Shown: positions 1 through 9,714, numbered from the stretch's first letter. The stretch: DNA of 64,000 bases from an uncultured Candidatus Saccharibacteria bacterium (GCA_947166295.1 CAMVDR010000001.1:61771-125770), one strand, 5' to 3'. Notes: generated from the sequence alone by a model not told the origin. Made by a program: numbers and translations.

Positions 1-2
1 AT

Positions 3-449
3 CGTGACAACCCAATGATTAGCATGGTGATGTCTACGATAGAATTTGACCCAGTGACGATAATACTGAGTTTGCTGCTATTCATGGTGTCGGTAATATT
101 TTATGCAGGGACTTGTACGTTTGTGGGGTCGCTAGTGTCTACGGCGAAGGATGCATCGTCTTTTATTGGACCGGCGATCATTGCGATGGTGTTTCCCTTG
201 TATTTTATGCAAATGTTTATGGCGGCGGAGCCGAGTATGGCGGTGCAGATTATGACTTATTTCCCGTTTTCGGCACCAATTGCCTTGATGCTCAGAAGTG
301 GATTTGGTACGATATCTGTTGCGGAACTCTGTGTGGGGATTTTGGTGGTGGCGGCATCAGCTGCGATTGTGATTAGACTAGCAGTAACGTCGTTTCAAAA
401 GAATGCGATTAACTTTTCGATAGTAAAACCAAAGTTTTGGAAGAAATAA
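3..449 (+). CDS. ABC-2 type transporter permease, C-terminal part (5' end outside window)
   Basis: Open frame continues to the window edge; multiple hydrophobic helices (FMVSVIFYAGTCTFVGSLVSTAKDASSFIGPAIIAMVFPLYF), NatB/YhaP-like. Confidence 0.6.
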   Translation, partial: RDNPMISMVMSTIEFDPVTIILSLLLFMVSVIFYAGTCTFVGSLVSTAKDASSFIGPAIIAMVFPLYFMQMFMAAEPSMAVQIMTYFPFSAPIALMLRSGFGTISVAELCVGILVVAASAAIVIRLAVTSFQKNAINFSIVKPKFWKK

Positions 450-1793
450 TTATTTGATACTTGGAGTTTTGAAAATGAATTTGGTGTGGGCGGTATAGCT
501 TTTGGCGGCAGCAACGGTTTGGCGGAAATTATAAACGAAGTTTGCGGCATCTTGATTAGCAAAGTTTACCAATTTATCTATACCGGAAGTTTCGAAAGTA
601 TTTAAGCCTTGATTTAAAGTGTGGCTACCGGCGGAAAGTTGAGCAGCTCCAGCGGAAAGCGAATTAATGCCGTTTTTAAGTTCGGTGGTACCAGCCGCCA
701 AGTTATTTGCGCCGACGGATAATTCGCTAGCACCATTAGCGAGAGCTTCGATATTGCCAGTGTAAGTGGTGACGGCGGTATTGATTTTGTTGTAATATTC
801 TACGATGGGTGCCGTAAGTTCGGCGACTAAAGCTGGATCTAAGTCGTACTTTGCAATTAAGTTTTCGGCGGTGGCGGTAACTTGATCTACTACGCCATAA
901 GCTTTGGCAAGTATTTCGTTGTCAAAAGCTACGACAGAATTAAGACCATTAGAAAGTCTGGTGATACCGGTGGCTAAATTGTTGGCGCCAGATTCTAAAT
1001 TGTTAGCGCCAAGTTGGAGTTTGGAGATGCCGGCGGCGAGGGTGTCTATGCCATTTGTTAGATCGTTGGAGCCGGCAATAATTTGATCTAGGCTGTTAGA
1101 AAGGCTATTGATAGAACTGATGATGCTATCAACTGAAGTGAGCTTGGAAGTATCTAACTCGGCGAATAATTCGTTGGTGGCAAAACTGTAAACTGTGCCG
1201 AGTTCAAAATTAGTGGTATCGGCTTCTATGGTAAAGTTAGAAGGCAAGAAATCAGCATTTAAATCTTGACTAAGACCGGCAAAAGTGTAGCCAACTAGAG
1301 TAGTAGTATCGTTGCTCTCAGAAATGATTTTGCCATTATCAATTTTGATATTACTAAATTTAGTACTATCAAGATTTAGGCCAGTGACCGTAAGAAATGG
1401 TACGAGCTTGTTTTGATAAGTGGAAGTGGCGGAAAAATTATATGTGATTTTAATGTGGCCAGATTTGCCGGCTAGTTCTGAAGCGGAAATTTCTGTATCG
1501 TCTAAATAATACTGAATTTGCATTTCTACTGGTAAAGTTTCTTCATTTGCAATGGTGTTACCGATAAAAGTTTTATTAATGGTGCCAGTGGCATCTGTGA
1601 TTGCGTAAATGTTGGCGTCTTTAGTGGATAGTTTATTAATATTGTCGGTGGCGAGATCGGAATTTATGGCGACAAGATTTTGTGGTGTGTTGTCTGTGCC
1701 ATTTTGTGTAGTGTTATTAATTGCTAAAGTAGCAGTGCTGCTTAAGAATAAAGTAGCGATTAAGGTTGATGCGAAGATTAAAGGTTTTTTCAT
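450..1793 (-). CDS. YhgE/Pip-like secreted coiled-coil protein next to MMPL transporter
   Basis: Signal peptide MKKPLIFASTLIATLFLSS and repeated LSAGAxQLxxG/LxxGAxxLxxG heptads; ATG at 1793 rather than the ORF start at 1931. Confidence 0.65.
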   Translation of the reverse strand: MKKPLIFASTLIATLFLSSTATLAINNTTQNGTDNTPQNLVAINSDLATDNINKLSTKDANIYAITDATGTINKTFIGNTIANEETLPVEMQIQYYLDDTEISASELAGKSGHIKITYNFSATSTYQNKLVPFLTVTGLNLDSTKFSNIKIDNGKIISESNDTTTLVGYTFAGLSQDLNADFLPSNFTIEADTTNFELGTVYSFATNELFAELDTSKLTSVDSIISSINSLSNSLDQIIAGSNDLTNGIDTLAAGISKLQLGANNLESGANNLATGITRLSNGLNSVVAFDNEILAKAYGVVDQVTATAENLIAKYDLDPALVAELTAPIVEYYNKINTAVTTYTGNIEALANGASELSVGANNLAAGTTELKNGINSLSAGAAQLSAGSHTLNQGLNTFETSGIDKLVNFANQDAANFVYNFRQTVAAAKSYTAHTKFIFKTPSIK

Positions 1794-3868
1794 GAATTGG
1801 TTCCTTTCGTTAATTTTTTCATACCTAGGGTAGTGCGAATAATGAGTGGATCGGCGAGAATAAGTAATGACGGTAGGAAGGTTGGGACGACAAAGATACT
1901 GATGATGGCGCCACGAGCCATAAGCATACACATTGAGGAAATCATATCGGCTTGTGAATAAATAGCTACGCCAATGGTGGCGGCAAAGAGGACGGCGCCG
2001 GAAACAATAATAGAGGGTAGGGAAGTTTTGATAGAGATTTTGGCGGCATCACGCTTACTTAGGCCGGATATACGTTCGCGATTGTAGCGCGTAGTCATGA
2101 GGATAGCGTAATCTACCGTGGCACCTAGCTGGATGGTGCTGATGCAAATTGGTGTGATGAAAGAAAGCTGCGTGCCGGTAAAATGACATAGGCCGAGATT
2201 GATGAAAATTGCAGACTCTATAACGGCAATGAGGATGAACGGCAGGGAAATGCTTTTTGTAACAATGGCGATAATGATAAAGATGGCAACGATAGAAATA
2301 GTATTTACTACTTGAAAATCTACGGAAGTGAGATTAATCATGTCTTGGGTTAGGCTGGATTCGCCAACTAAGAGAGCTGAAGTATCGTGTTTTTTGATGA
2401 CTTGATTTATGCTGTTGATTTGTTCGGCGATTTCCGGTGTGGCGGTTTTGTATTCGGAAATAACGAGGGTTAGTTCGTAATTCTCACTTTTTAGAATATC
2501 GAGAATTTCGGTCGGTAAGATTTCGGCGGGAATTTGGTCGTCAATGACGCTTTCTAAGTTGAGAACAGATTTTACGCCGGCAATATTTTTGAGATCATTT
2601 GTCATGTTGAGAGCGGAATCGGTGCTTAGATGGGCGTCTGATAAAATCATGTGGACATTTTGCAAGCCAAAGTTTTCACTGAGTTTTTGGTTGGCTATGG
2701 CAAATGGCATATCGCTAGGCAAGCTATCACTGATAGTGTAGTAGACATTGTCATTGGTTTTTTGATAGCCGTAAAGGAATGGTGGGATGATGGCGACAAA
2801 TATGACAACAAATGCAGGGAAGATTTTAACGATTTTGCTGCTGAGTTTGGTGAAATCTGGTAGGATAGCTTTGTGATCTAATTTGCGAAGTGGTTTATCA
2901 AAGGTTAAGATTAGCGCTGGTAAAATTGTAACGCTGCCGATGACACCAAGAATAACGCCCTTAGCCATGACGATGCCTAAATCCACACCTAGCGTAAAGG
3001 TCATAAAACATAAGGCGATAAAGCCGGCAACGGTAGTGGCAGATGAACCGAATACGGAGCTAAGTGTGGCCTTGATGGCATTTTCCATGGCACGGTCGGG
3101 ATTGTTATTGGTGGCGAGATGTTCGCGGTATGAGTGCCAAAGGAAAATAGAATAATCCATAGTAACGGCAAGTTGCAAAATGGCTGATAAAGCTTTGGTG
3201 ATGTAGGATATCTCGCCAAGGAAAATATTGGTACCGAGGTTATAAAGAATCATTACACCAATGCTTACTAAAAACAGGATTGGTGCGAGCCAGTTGTCTA
3301 ACAATAGCAGCATTACGATGAGGGCTAAGGTTACAGCAATTATGATATAGAATAGCTCTTCGTTGCCGGATAGTTCGCGAAGGTCGGTAGTGAAAGCCGA
3401 CATGCCAGAGACATAGGCTTTGCCGTCTACTACACGGCGAATTTCTTTGATGGCGTTGATGGTTTCTTCGGCAGAAGACGAGGTGTCGAAAAATACAGCA
3501 ATTAGTGATTCGTCGCCTTTATGGAAAGTATTATAAATATTGTCTGGTAAAAATTCGGCAGGTAGACCAGCGTTTTCGATAGTGCCAAGGCCGAGAACGG
3601 TATCGACATGTTCTACTTTTTTGAGTTCAGTTTCTAGATTTGCTTCGGCATCGCTAGATAAACCTTCCGTGATAATCATAGAGAAGGCGCCTTTGTGAAA
3701 TTCTTCCATGAGCTTTTCTTGGCCGATAACAGTCTCCATGCTGTTTGGAAGATAATTTAGCATATCGTAATTAACTTTGGTACTAAACATGCCAATTAGC
3801 GCCGGAATAATTAAAATTACGGCGAGTAGCAAAATAAATTTGCGGTATTTTACAACGAATTTTCCCAT
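1790..3868 (-). CDS. MMPL/RND-superfamily membrane transporter
   Basis: Duplicated architecture with two sets of TM helices, including AILQLAVTMDYSIFLWH and STIQLGATVDYAILMTTRY. Confidence 0.85.
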   Translation of the reverse strand: MGKFVVKYRKFILLLAVILIIPALIGMFSTKVNYDMLNYLPNSMETVIGQEKLMEEFHKGAFSMIITEGLSSDAEANLETELKKVEHVDTVLGLGTIENAGLPAEFLPDNIYNTFHKGDESLIAVFFDTSSSAEETINAIKEIRRVVDGKAYVSGMSAFTTDLRELSGNEELFYIIIAVTLALIVMLLLLDNWLAPILFLVSIGVMILYNLGTNIFLGEISYITKALSAILQLAVTMDYSIFLWHSYREHLATNNNPDRAMENAIKATLSSVFGSSATTVAGFIALCFMTFTLGVDLGIVMAKGVILGVIGSVTILPALILTFDKPLRKLDHKAILPDFTKLSSKIVKIFPAFVVIFVAIIPPFLYGYQKTNDNVYYTISDSLPSDMPFAIANQKLSENFGLQNVHMILSDAHLSTDSALNMTNDLKNIAGVKSVLNLESVIDDQIPAEILPTEILDILKSENYELTLVISEYKTATPEIAEQINSINQVIKKHDTSALLVGESSLTQDMINLTSVDFQVVNTISIVAIFIIIAIVTKSISLPFILIAVIESAIFINLGLCHFTGTQLSFITPICISTIQLGATVDYAILMTTRYNRERISGLSKRDAAKISIKTSLPSIIVSGAVLFAATIGVAIYSQADMISSMCMLMARGAIISIFVVPTFLPSLLILADPLIIRTTLGMKKLTKGTNS

Positions 3869-3893
3869 AAAAACCTATATATTATATATGGTG

Positions 3894-3922
3894 ATTGTAT
3901 CTGTTAAACAGGGAGAAATCAA
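3894..3922 (-). promoter_or_regulatory. Sigma70-type promoter of the MMPL operon
   Basis: TTGATT (3917-3922) - 17 nt - TACAAT (3894-3899), minus strand. Confidence 0.6.
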
Positions 3923-3926
3923 TAGA

Positions 3927-3952
3927 CATTTTTAGGCACGTGCCTAAAAATG
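3927..3952. promoter_or_regulatory. 26-bp perfect palindrome, candidate TetR operator
   Basis: CATTTTTAGGCACGTGCCTAAAAATG immediately upstream of the -35 box, between tetR and MMPL genes. Confidence 0.65.
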
Positions 3953-3969
3953 AAGAATTTAGTGTGTTT

Positions 3970-4536
3970 TTAGGGCTGTTTGAGCTCGTTGGACTTGAAT
4001 AAAGATGCCAAAATGGTGATTTTGGAGGCTACATTATCTGGCATATCGTGGTTAATCCAATCTATGGCAAACCCAAAACATTCGAATTTGAGAAAATCTT
4101 TAATGATTTCGCGCTCTGCGGAAGATTGCGCAGGGAATAATTCTGGGGGAACAGAATTAAGATATGCGTTGACGGAGTATTCGCAAATATGCCAAAGATG
4201 ACGTTCGAAAATAGCACGATTGGTAGAATGATAAATGTGGTTAATGGCTTGTTTGTTTTCGCGGGCAAAAGTTACCGCCGCCACAAAACAATCTTCTAGG
4301 GAATTAATTTTAGGTGGATGTTTTTCTATGATATCGTCAACGATATTTTTAATAACATATTCGATGAGATCGGCAATATTGTTGAAATGATAATAGAAAG
4401 TATTGCGATTAATACCGCAAGTCTTGGTGATATGTTTGATGGAGATTTCGTTGAGTGGGTAAGTATTTAGAAGCAGAAGAAAGATTGAAGCAATTTTTTC
4501 TTTGGTTTGGTCGGATTTGGTGTCGGCGTGGGACAT
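3970..4536 (-). CDS. TetR/AcrR-family transcriptional regulator
   Basis: N-terminal HTH: KEKIASIFLLLLNTYPLNEISIKHITKTCGINRNTFYYHFNNIADL. Confidence 0.85.
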   Translation of the reverse strand: MSHADTKSDQTKEKIASIFLLLLNTYPLNEISIKHITKTCGINRNTFYYHFNNIADLIEYVIKNIVDDIIEKHPPKINSLEDCFVAAVTFARENKQAINHIYHSTNRAIFERHLWHICEYSVNAYLNSVPPELFPAQSSAEREIIKDFLKFECFGFAIDWINHDMPDNVASKITILASLFKSNELKQP

Positions 4537-4537
4537 T

Positions 4538-6337
4538 TTAATCTTCTTCGGGAACGATGGCAAGATGAGCTTCGTCTAGCTGGATTTGGTCTACTGGTGA
4601 AGGGGAATTCATCATGAGATCTACACCAGAGCCGTTTTTTGGGAAGGCGATGATATCGCGGATGTTTTTCTCGCCTTCTAGTACCATAAAGATACGGTCT
4701 AGACCTGGGGCACAACCAGCGTGAGGTGGGGCACCAAATTTGAAAGCATTTAGCATGCCGCCAAAGCGAGCTTCGACGTATTCGTTGTTGTAGCCGAGAA
4801 TATTAAAGACTTTGTACATGATTTCTGGGTTGTAATTACGTACGGCACCGGAAGCGACTTCGTAGCCGTTCATCACCATATCATATTGGTCGGCGACGAT
4901 AGCGAGTTTATCGGTATCAGTTTTGGCGCTTTCTAGAGCAGGCAGACCGCCTTTTGGCATAGAAAATGGGTTGTGGCCAAAATCTAGTTTGTGGTTTTTA
5001 TCATCCCATTCGTAGAACGGAAAATCTACAATCCAACAGTAGGCAACTTCTTCATCGCTAGCGAGGTTGAAATGTTCGGCAAAGGCAATGCGAAGCGCGC
5101 CAAGTACTTTGTTGACTTTTTTGCGATCGTCTGCGCCAAAGAATACGGCATCGCCATCTGTGGCGCCGGTTTTTTCTTTGATGGCTTTAAGTTCTTTCTC
5201 GCTCAAGAACTTGGCGATAGGAGATTTGGCTTCGCCGTCTACGTATAGTATATACGCTAGGCCACCAGCGCCTTCTTTTTTAGCTTTATCGGTGAATTCG
5301 TCTATTTCGCGGCGGGTAAGCGAGGCACCACCTTTTACACAGATAGCTTTAACGCATTCAGATTTGAAAACTTTAAATTCGGTGTCTTTGAAATCTTCGG
5401 TGAGGTCAATGAGTTCCATACCGTAGCGAAGGTCTGGTTTGTCGGTGCCGTAGTTTTCCATAGATTCGTTAAATGGAATGCGCGGAATATCACTGCCTTT
5501 TACTAAGAATTCTTTAGCAATCTCAGACTTTAAGACGAGTTTTTTGTGGGCAAAGTCAGTAGCTAGGGAAGTATAGAGTGGCTCAATTTCTTGGCGGACG
5601 GTTTCACCATCCTCTACGAAAGCCATCTCCATGTCTAGCTGATAAAAATCGCCATATAATCTATCGGCACGAGGGTCTTCATCGCGGAAACAGGGGGCGA
5701 TTTGGAAATATTTATCTACGCCACCTACCATTAGAAGTTGCTTGAATTGCTGCGGAGCCTGTGGTAAGGCGTAAAATTTGCCGGGGTGCAAACGAGAAGG
5801 CACGAGGAAATCGCGAGCACCTTCTGGGGAAGAGTTGGCAAGAATCGGTGTAGTGATTTCGGTAAAACCGTGATCGTACATATAGTTGCGCAAGAAGCGG
5901 TAATATTCGGAACGACGTTTGAGGCGGTTTTGCATGGATGGTCGGCGAAGATCTAGATAGCGGTATTTTAAGCGCATTTCTTCGGAAGATTTTTCGCCGT
6001 CATCGTGAGTGTTGACCGGGAGAGGCTCCGACTTGTTGAGGAGCTCTAGATTTTCTACAACTAATTCTATTTTGCCGGTAGGGATGTTGGGATTAATGAG
6101 GGATGGCTCGCGTTCGCGCATGGTGCCGGTAGCTTTTAAGACAAATTCATCGCGGATGGTTTCGGCAAGAGCAAATGCATCTTTGGTTTCTGGAGTAATA
6201 ACTAACTGAATAATACCGGTGTGATCGCGCAAATCTATGAAAATGAGGCCACCGTGGTCGCGGCGAGAGTTAACCCAGCCTTCTACCATTACGGTTTTGC
6301 CCAAAAAATCATGTAAGTTTTCTACTAAAATTCTCAT
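4538..6337 (-). CDS. aspS: Aspartyl-tRNA synthetase
   Basis: Full-length class II AspRS; WVNSRRDHGGLIFIDLRD, FRDEDPRADR, GCAPGLDRIFMVL. Confidence 0.97.
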   Translation of the reverse strand: MRILVENLHDFLGKTVMVEGWVNSRRDHGGLIFIDLRDHTGIIQLVITPETKDAFALAETIRDEFVLKATGTMREREPSLINPNIPTGKIELVVENLELLNKSEPLPVNTHDDGEKSSEEMRLKYRYLDLRRPSMQNRLKRRSEYYRFLRNYMYDHGFTEITTPILANSSPEGARDFLVPSRLHPGKFYALPQAPQQFKQLLMVGGVDKYFQIAPCFRDEDPRADRLYGDFYQLDMEMAFVEDGETVRQEIEPLYTSLATDFAHKKLVLKSEIAKEFLVKGSDIPRIPFNESMENYGTDKPDLRYGMELIDLTEDFKDTEFKVFKSECVKAICVKGGASLTRREIDEFTDKAKKEGAGGLAYILYVDGEAKSPIAKFLSEKELKAIKEKTGATDGDAVFFGADDRKKVNKVLGALRIAFAEHFNLASDEEVAYCWIVDFPFYEWDDKNHKLDFGHNPFSMPKGGLPALESAKTDTDKLAIVADQYDMVMNGYEVASGAVRNYNPEIMYKVFNILGYNNEYVEARFGGMLNAFKFGAPPHAGCAPGLDRIFMVLEGEKNIRDIIAFPKNGSGVDLMMNSPSPVDQIQLDEAHLAIVPEED

Positions 6338-6414
6338 AGGGTATATTATAGCATTTTTTAGAGAAGAAAGCTAGAATTGAGAAACCTAAGCTTCGGTCAC
6401 TAGCCGGAATTTGA

Positions 6415-7947
6415 TTACTTAGCAATGCAGCGAATTGACCAACCGTAACCCTTGCCGTATGAGCCGTTAGGAATTACCTGGGTGGCGGTAAGTTTCAAAA
6501 AACCGGCCGAGCTTCCATTAAATGATGATGAAAGATAATTTCCAGAGTAACCTATGCTACTAGCCTTGCCATCAGCGTTAATTTCTCCGGAGGTAACGAA
6601 GTATAACGGATCGCTAATTAATCCCGTATCGGTATTAGTAGTGCCAGCATTATACAACTGATTAAGCCTTGCAAATTCATTAGTGGAACCAATTGTGCTT
6701 GCTCCTTGGTTAGATATAGTAGGTAATCGCCAACCTTTGGGGCAAATAGAATTCTTTGGGTTGTTAGTTACATTGTTAAATGTATTTCCGGTTAATGAAG
6801 AAGAATTGTTCGATGCTATAGCTGCTGTCCAATTATAATAATTGCCAAGTGATGCGTGTCCTATGTTGATATCGTCTGTCCTACTGGCGGAAGCTGGCAT
6901 AACACCGGATTTTGTCCAACCTGGAACAACTGTGCTGTTGCCACCGGTAAAGTCTATGGTAGTAGCAGTACTAGCCGGCTTCCAATATATTACTCCATTA
7001 TTTTCTGTGTATCCATTTTGGTATTCGCGATAGTTATTGGTAGATGCATCATAGGACACATTTAGGTCTGTAGTTTGGGAATTAAGTGTAGTATTGGCTT
7101 CTATATCAAAATCTAAGTTCTGCGTCATCCAGATATGCCCATCTGCCAATCTAGTTACCCAGTATTGTTTACCATCTCTAGTATCCATGGCCTGTAAGGT
7201 ATCACCTTGGTTTGGTATTTCATTTTGCCATTCGGATACGTTTTGCATAAGGTGTAAAGTGCCTATACTATCTCCAGACCCATGTATTAAGACATACGCT
7301 ACTTGCCCAGTATAAGTACCAGCATGCTGAGTAGGTGCAGTATATACAGCATAAGTAGTAGTAAAGGTTGAACCAGTAATCATGTCAGTAGTACCAGATT
7401 GTCTTCCTGCTACTTTGATCCAAGTACTAGGTACTAAGCCATAGGTATTATTATAATCTTGTTCTATAACTGGTGGAGTAGGTGAAGTATCGCCTGATAC
7501 ATTGCCTAACTTCATAGCCCAAGAAGAAGTAGTATCTCCTTGTTCGTATATACCAGTTGCTATATTATGATTACTGCTAACACTACTAATTAATGTATTA
7601 TTGCCCACTATACCATTACTAAGTCCATTAGCATATATAGCATACCCATTACCATCATTACATAGTGTAGTAATGGTGGTCTTACCTATATCAGAAGTAT
7701 AAGTTCCACTATTTAAAGTGGCATTATGAGCACTATTTACTACGCTAGATAATGTGCACGATGTAGGAAGAGATAATGTTAAACTATCTGCTGAAGCACC
7801 ACTAGTAACGGCAGAAGAATGAAAAGAACTTAACAATAAAGTAGATATAACTAAAATAGGCAAACTAACTAAAAGAATATTACGGAAAGCATAGTAGAAG
7901 AAATCTATTCTACTATTTGCTAAAGATTGTTTTACTTTGTGGCCCAT
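6415..7947 (-). CDS. Secreted/anchored FISUMP-domain surface protein (paralogue 1)
   Basis: MQNVSEWQN..QAMDTRDGKQYWVTRLADGHIWMTQNLDFD, ICPKGWRLPT, GWSIRCIAK; likely ATG at 7947 (MGHKVKQ, RBS AAGTGAGG). Confidence 0.75.
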   Translation of the reverse strand: MGHKVKQSLANSRIDFFYYAFRNILLVSLPILVISTLLLSSFHSSAVTSGASADSLTLSLPTSCTLSSVVNSAHNATLNSGTYTSDIGKTTITTLCNDGNGYAIYANGLSNGIVGNNTLISSVSSNHNIATGIYEQGDTTSSWAMKLGNVSGDTSPTPPVIEQDYNNTYGLVPSTWIKVAGRQSGTTDMITGSTFTTTYAVYTAPTQHAGTYTGQVAYVLIHGSGDSIGTLHLMQNVSEWQNEIPNQGDTLQAMDTRDGKQYWVTRLADGHIWMTQNLDFDIEANTTLNSQTTDLNVSYDASTNNYREYQNGYTENNGVIYWKPASTATTIDFTGGNSTVVPGWTKSGVMPASASRTDDINIGHASLGNYYNWTAAIASNNSSSLTGNTFNNVTNNPKNSICPKGWRLPTISNQGASTIGSTNEFARLNQLYNAGTTNTDTGLISDPLYFVTSGEINADGKASSIGYSGNYLSSSFNGSSAGFLKLTATQVIPNGSYGKGYGWSIRCIAK

Positions 7948-7983
7948 CTTTACCTCACTTATGTAACTTTGTAACTTCCCCAT

Positions 7984-8190
7984 GCGGTGCCACTATATTA
8001 ATGGGGATTAACAAAAATGGCACCGCAAGGGGTGCAACTACCTAATAATTCACATCATTAAATAACAATTATGAACGACTGGTATCCTTACGATGCCATT
8101 AAATATCGTTAAAATTGTTATTTATAATAATGATGTATAAAAATTTGATGTGAATTTATACATATTATTAAGTAGTTGCTCTTTTATTAT
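7984..8190 (-). ncRNA. Structured 5' leader RNA of FISUMP gene 1
   Basis: TATAAT directly upstream of a long stem (8034-8049/8164-8179); apical CCTTACGATGCCA (8086-8098), TGGCACCGCAAGG (8018-8030) and GCGGTGCCA (7984-7992) can form alternative pairs; homologous to the leader at 33628-33830. Confidence 0.6.
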
Positions 8191-8214
8191 ACAACAAAAA
8201 TAAAGCTAGTGAAA

Positions 8215-8790
8215 TTAATTTAATAAATAGTCTAATAAATTTTGGATGGTAAAGCAACCAACCATGGTTTCGTTACTGTCTAACACTAGAAAATAATAGC
8301 TATTGGTGCGCTCGATTTCCTCTACGGCGAATGTTAAAGAATCTGTAAGATGCAGGAATTGAACATTTTTATCTAAGTATTTCTCGGCGCGGTCGGTTTT
8401 TTTGATTTCTAGAGTATTGAGGGCTTCGGTGTGGATGACACCGGCAACTTTACCCTTACTATCGGTAACGGGGAAATTAGTAAAGCCAGATTTGTATAAT
8501 TTATCCAGGACTAGTGGGCCAAGAATTTCTTTTTTATCTACAAATACCATTTGGTTTTTGGGAATCATGAGATCGGCTACGGTGCGGGTATCAAAACTCA
8601 TGATGGCGGCAATACGGGCGCGGTCGGTACTACTGAGGATAGTCTTAGGAGTGCGGCGGAGTACGTCGATGAATTCTGGTAAAGTTTTGGGGGTGTATTT
8701 GGGAATTGGTGCAGGAGATTTTTTCGGCCGGTATTTTTCTAACTTTGGGTCGATAAACTTGACAAACTTCCGCATCATTTCTTCCAACAT
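8215..8790 (-). CDS. CBS-domain protein (CorC/hemolysin-like)
   Basis: TRTVADLMIPKNQMVFVDKKE...FTNFPVTDSKGKVAGVIHTEAL. Confidence 0.7.
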   Translation of the reverse strand: MLEEMMRKFVKFIDPKLEKYRPKKSPAPIPKYTPKTLPEFIDVLRRTPKTILSSTDRARIAAIMSFDTRTVADLMIPKNQMVFVDKKEILGPLVLDKLYKSGFTNFPVTDSKGKVAGVIHTEALNTLEIKKTDRAEKYLDKNVQFLHLTDSLTFAVEEIERTNSYYFLVLDSNETMVGCFTIQNLLDYLLN

Positions 8791-8821
8791 GTTATAATGA
8801 TTATATCATTAAAGGAGTTAT

Positions 8822-9580
8822 ATGAAAAAGGTTAGAGGTTTTTCTGTAGTAGGGGTAATTATAGGGGTGGCAGTAGTGGCATTTCTGGCGATTGCAACGT
8901 ATTTTATTGTGGATGGCAATAATAAGGCGACGGATTTTGGCGAATATAATTTTTATTCGGTGATAGAGCCAACAAAAGATAATGGCAATATTGGCGACCA
9001 CGTAAAGGGCAACGCGGATGCGCCGGTGCTGATTTTTGAGTATGCGGATTATCAATGTCCGGGTTGTGCGTCTATTAATCCGCGAGTAAATAAGGCGATA
9101 GAAGAACTAGATGGTAAGCTTGGTGTGGTGTATAGGAGTTTCCTACTTTCTTATCATCAAAATGGTACGGCAGCAGCATCGGCGGCGGAAGCGGCAGGGC
9201 TACAGGGGTATTGGAAACCGTACGCAGATAAACTATTTGAAGAACAGGCTGAGTGGGAATATGCTTCGGCGAGTGAGCGGACGGCTTTATTTGATAAGTA
9301 TTTTGAAGAAGTAACGGATGGTAAGGGGGATATGGATAAATTTAATAAGGACTTGGCGAGCGAAGCAGTATCTAAAAAGATTAGCTTTGATATGGGCATT
9401 GGGAAGAGGATTGACGTAGGTGGTACACCGGCGTTTTATATAGATGGACAGTTGATACAATGGGGAAGTGCTGGTGAAGTGACGGTAAACGATAAGAAGA
9501 TTAGCTGGGAATCTGCTAGATCCGGTGATGATTTTGTAAAATTATTGAAGGATATTGTGGCGGCGAAACTAGGGGAATAA
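8822..9580 (+). CDS. DsbA-family thiol-disulfide oxidoreductase, membrane anchored
   Basis: N-terminal TM, VLIFEYADYQCPGCASINP active site, GGTPAFYIDGQ. Confidence 0.88.
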   Translation: MKKVRGFSVVGVIIGVAVVAFLAIATYFIVDGNNKATDFGEYNFYSVIEPTKDNGNIGDHVKGNADAPVLIFEYADYQCPGCASINPRVNKAIEELDGKLGVVYRSFLLSYHQNGTAAASAAEAAGLQGYWKPYADKLFEEQAEWEYASASERTALFDKYFEEVTDGKGDMDKFNKDLASEAVSKKISFDMGIGKRIDVGGTPAFYIDGQLIQWGSAGEVTVNDKKISWESARSGDDFVKLLKDIVAAKLGE

Positions 9581-9593
9581 AATTAGTTAACAA

Positions 9594-9620
9594 AAAAGCT
9601 CCGGACAAACCGGAGTTTTT
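9594..9620. terminator. Bidirectional rho-independent terminator
   Basis: AAAAAAGCTCCGGACAAACCGGAGTTTTTG. Confidence 0.75.
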
Positions 9621-9627
9621 GCCGAAA

Positions 9628-9714
9628 TTAGATTTCGATAAACTCTTGCCAAGCGGCAGGAGGAATGGTTGACTTTTTGCGTTCTGCGGAACGCTTGAGT
9701 CGTTTGATACGCAT
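9628..9714 (-). CDS. 28-aa basic microprotein MRIKRLKRSAERKKSTIPPAAWQEFIEI
   Basis: RBS TTAAGGAG, upstream promoter TTGCAA-N17-TAGAAT (9853-9881), terminator just downstream; absent from the ORF track. Confidence 0.5.
   Translation of the reverse strand: MRIKRLKRSAERKKSTIPPAAWQEFIEI

Noticed and set aside
450-4715. Overlapping ORFs opposite the MMPL/YhgE/TetR genes (904, 1609, 2544, 2651, 2883, 3001, 3980, 4062, 4467)
   Set aside because: Antisense or alternate-frame shadows of well-supported genes with no recognisable domain and biased composition.
6415-6600. DGR variable region in FISUMP paralogues 1 and 2
   Set aside because: Their 3' ends show no abrupt composition change and no excess of NNC/NNT codons; only the 41564 gene does.
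7984-8190. Retron msr/msd or MITE interpretation of the FISUMP leaders
   Set aside because: No reverse transcriptase nearby, and in both cases a promoter abuts the stem while the structure ends at the RBS of a homologous gene, which fits a cis-regulatory leader better.
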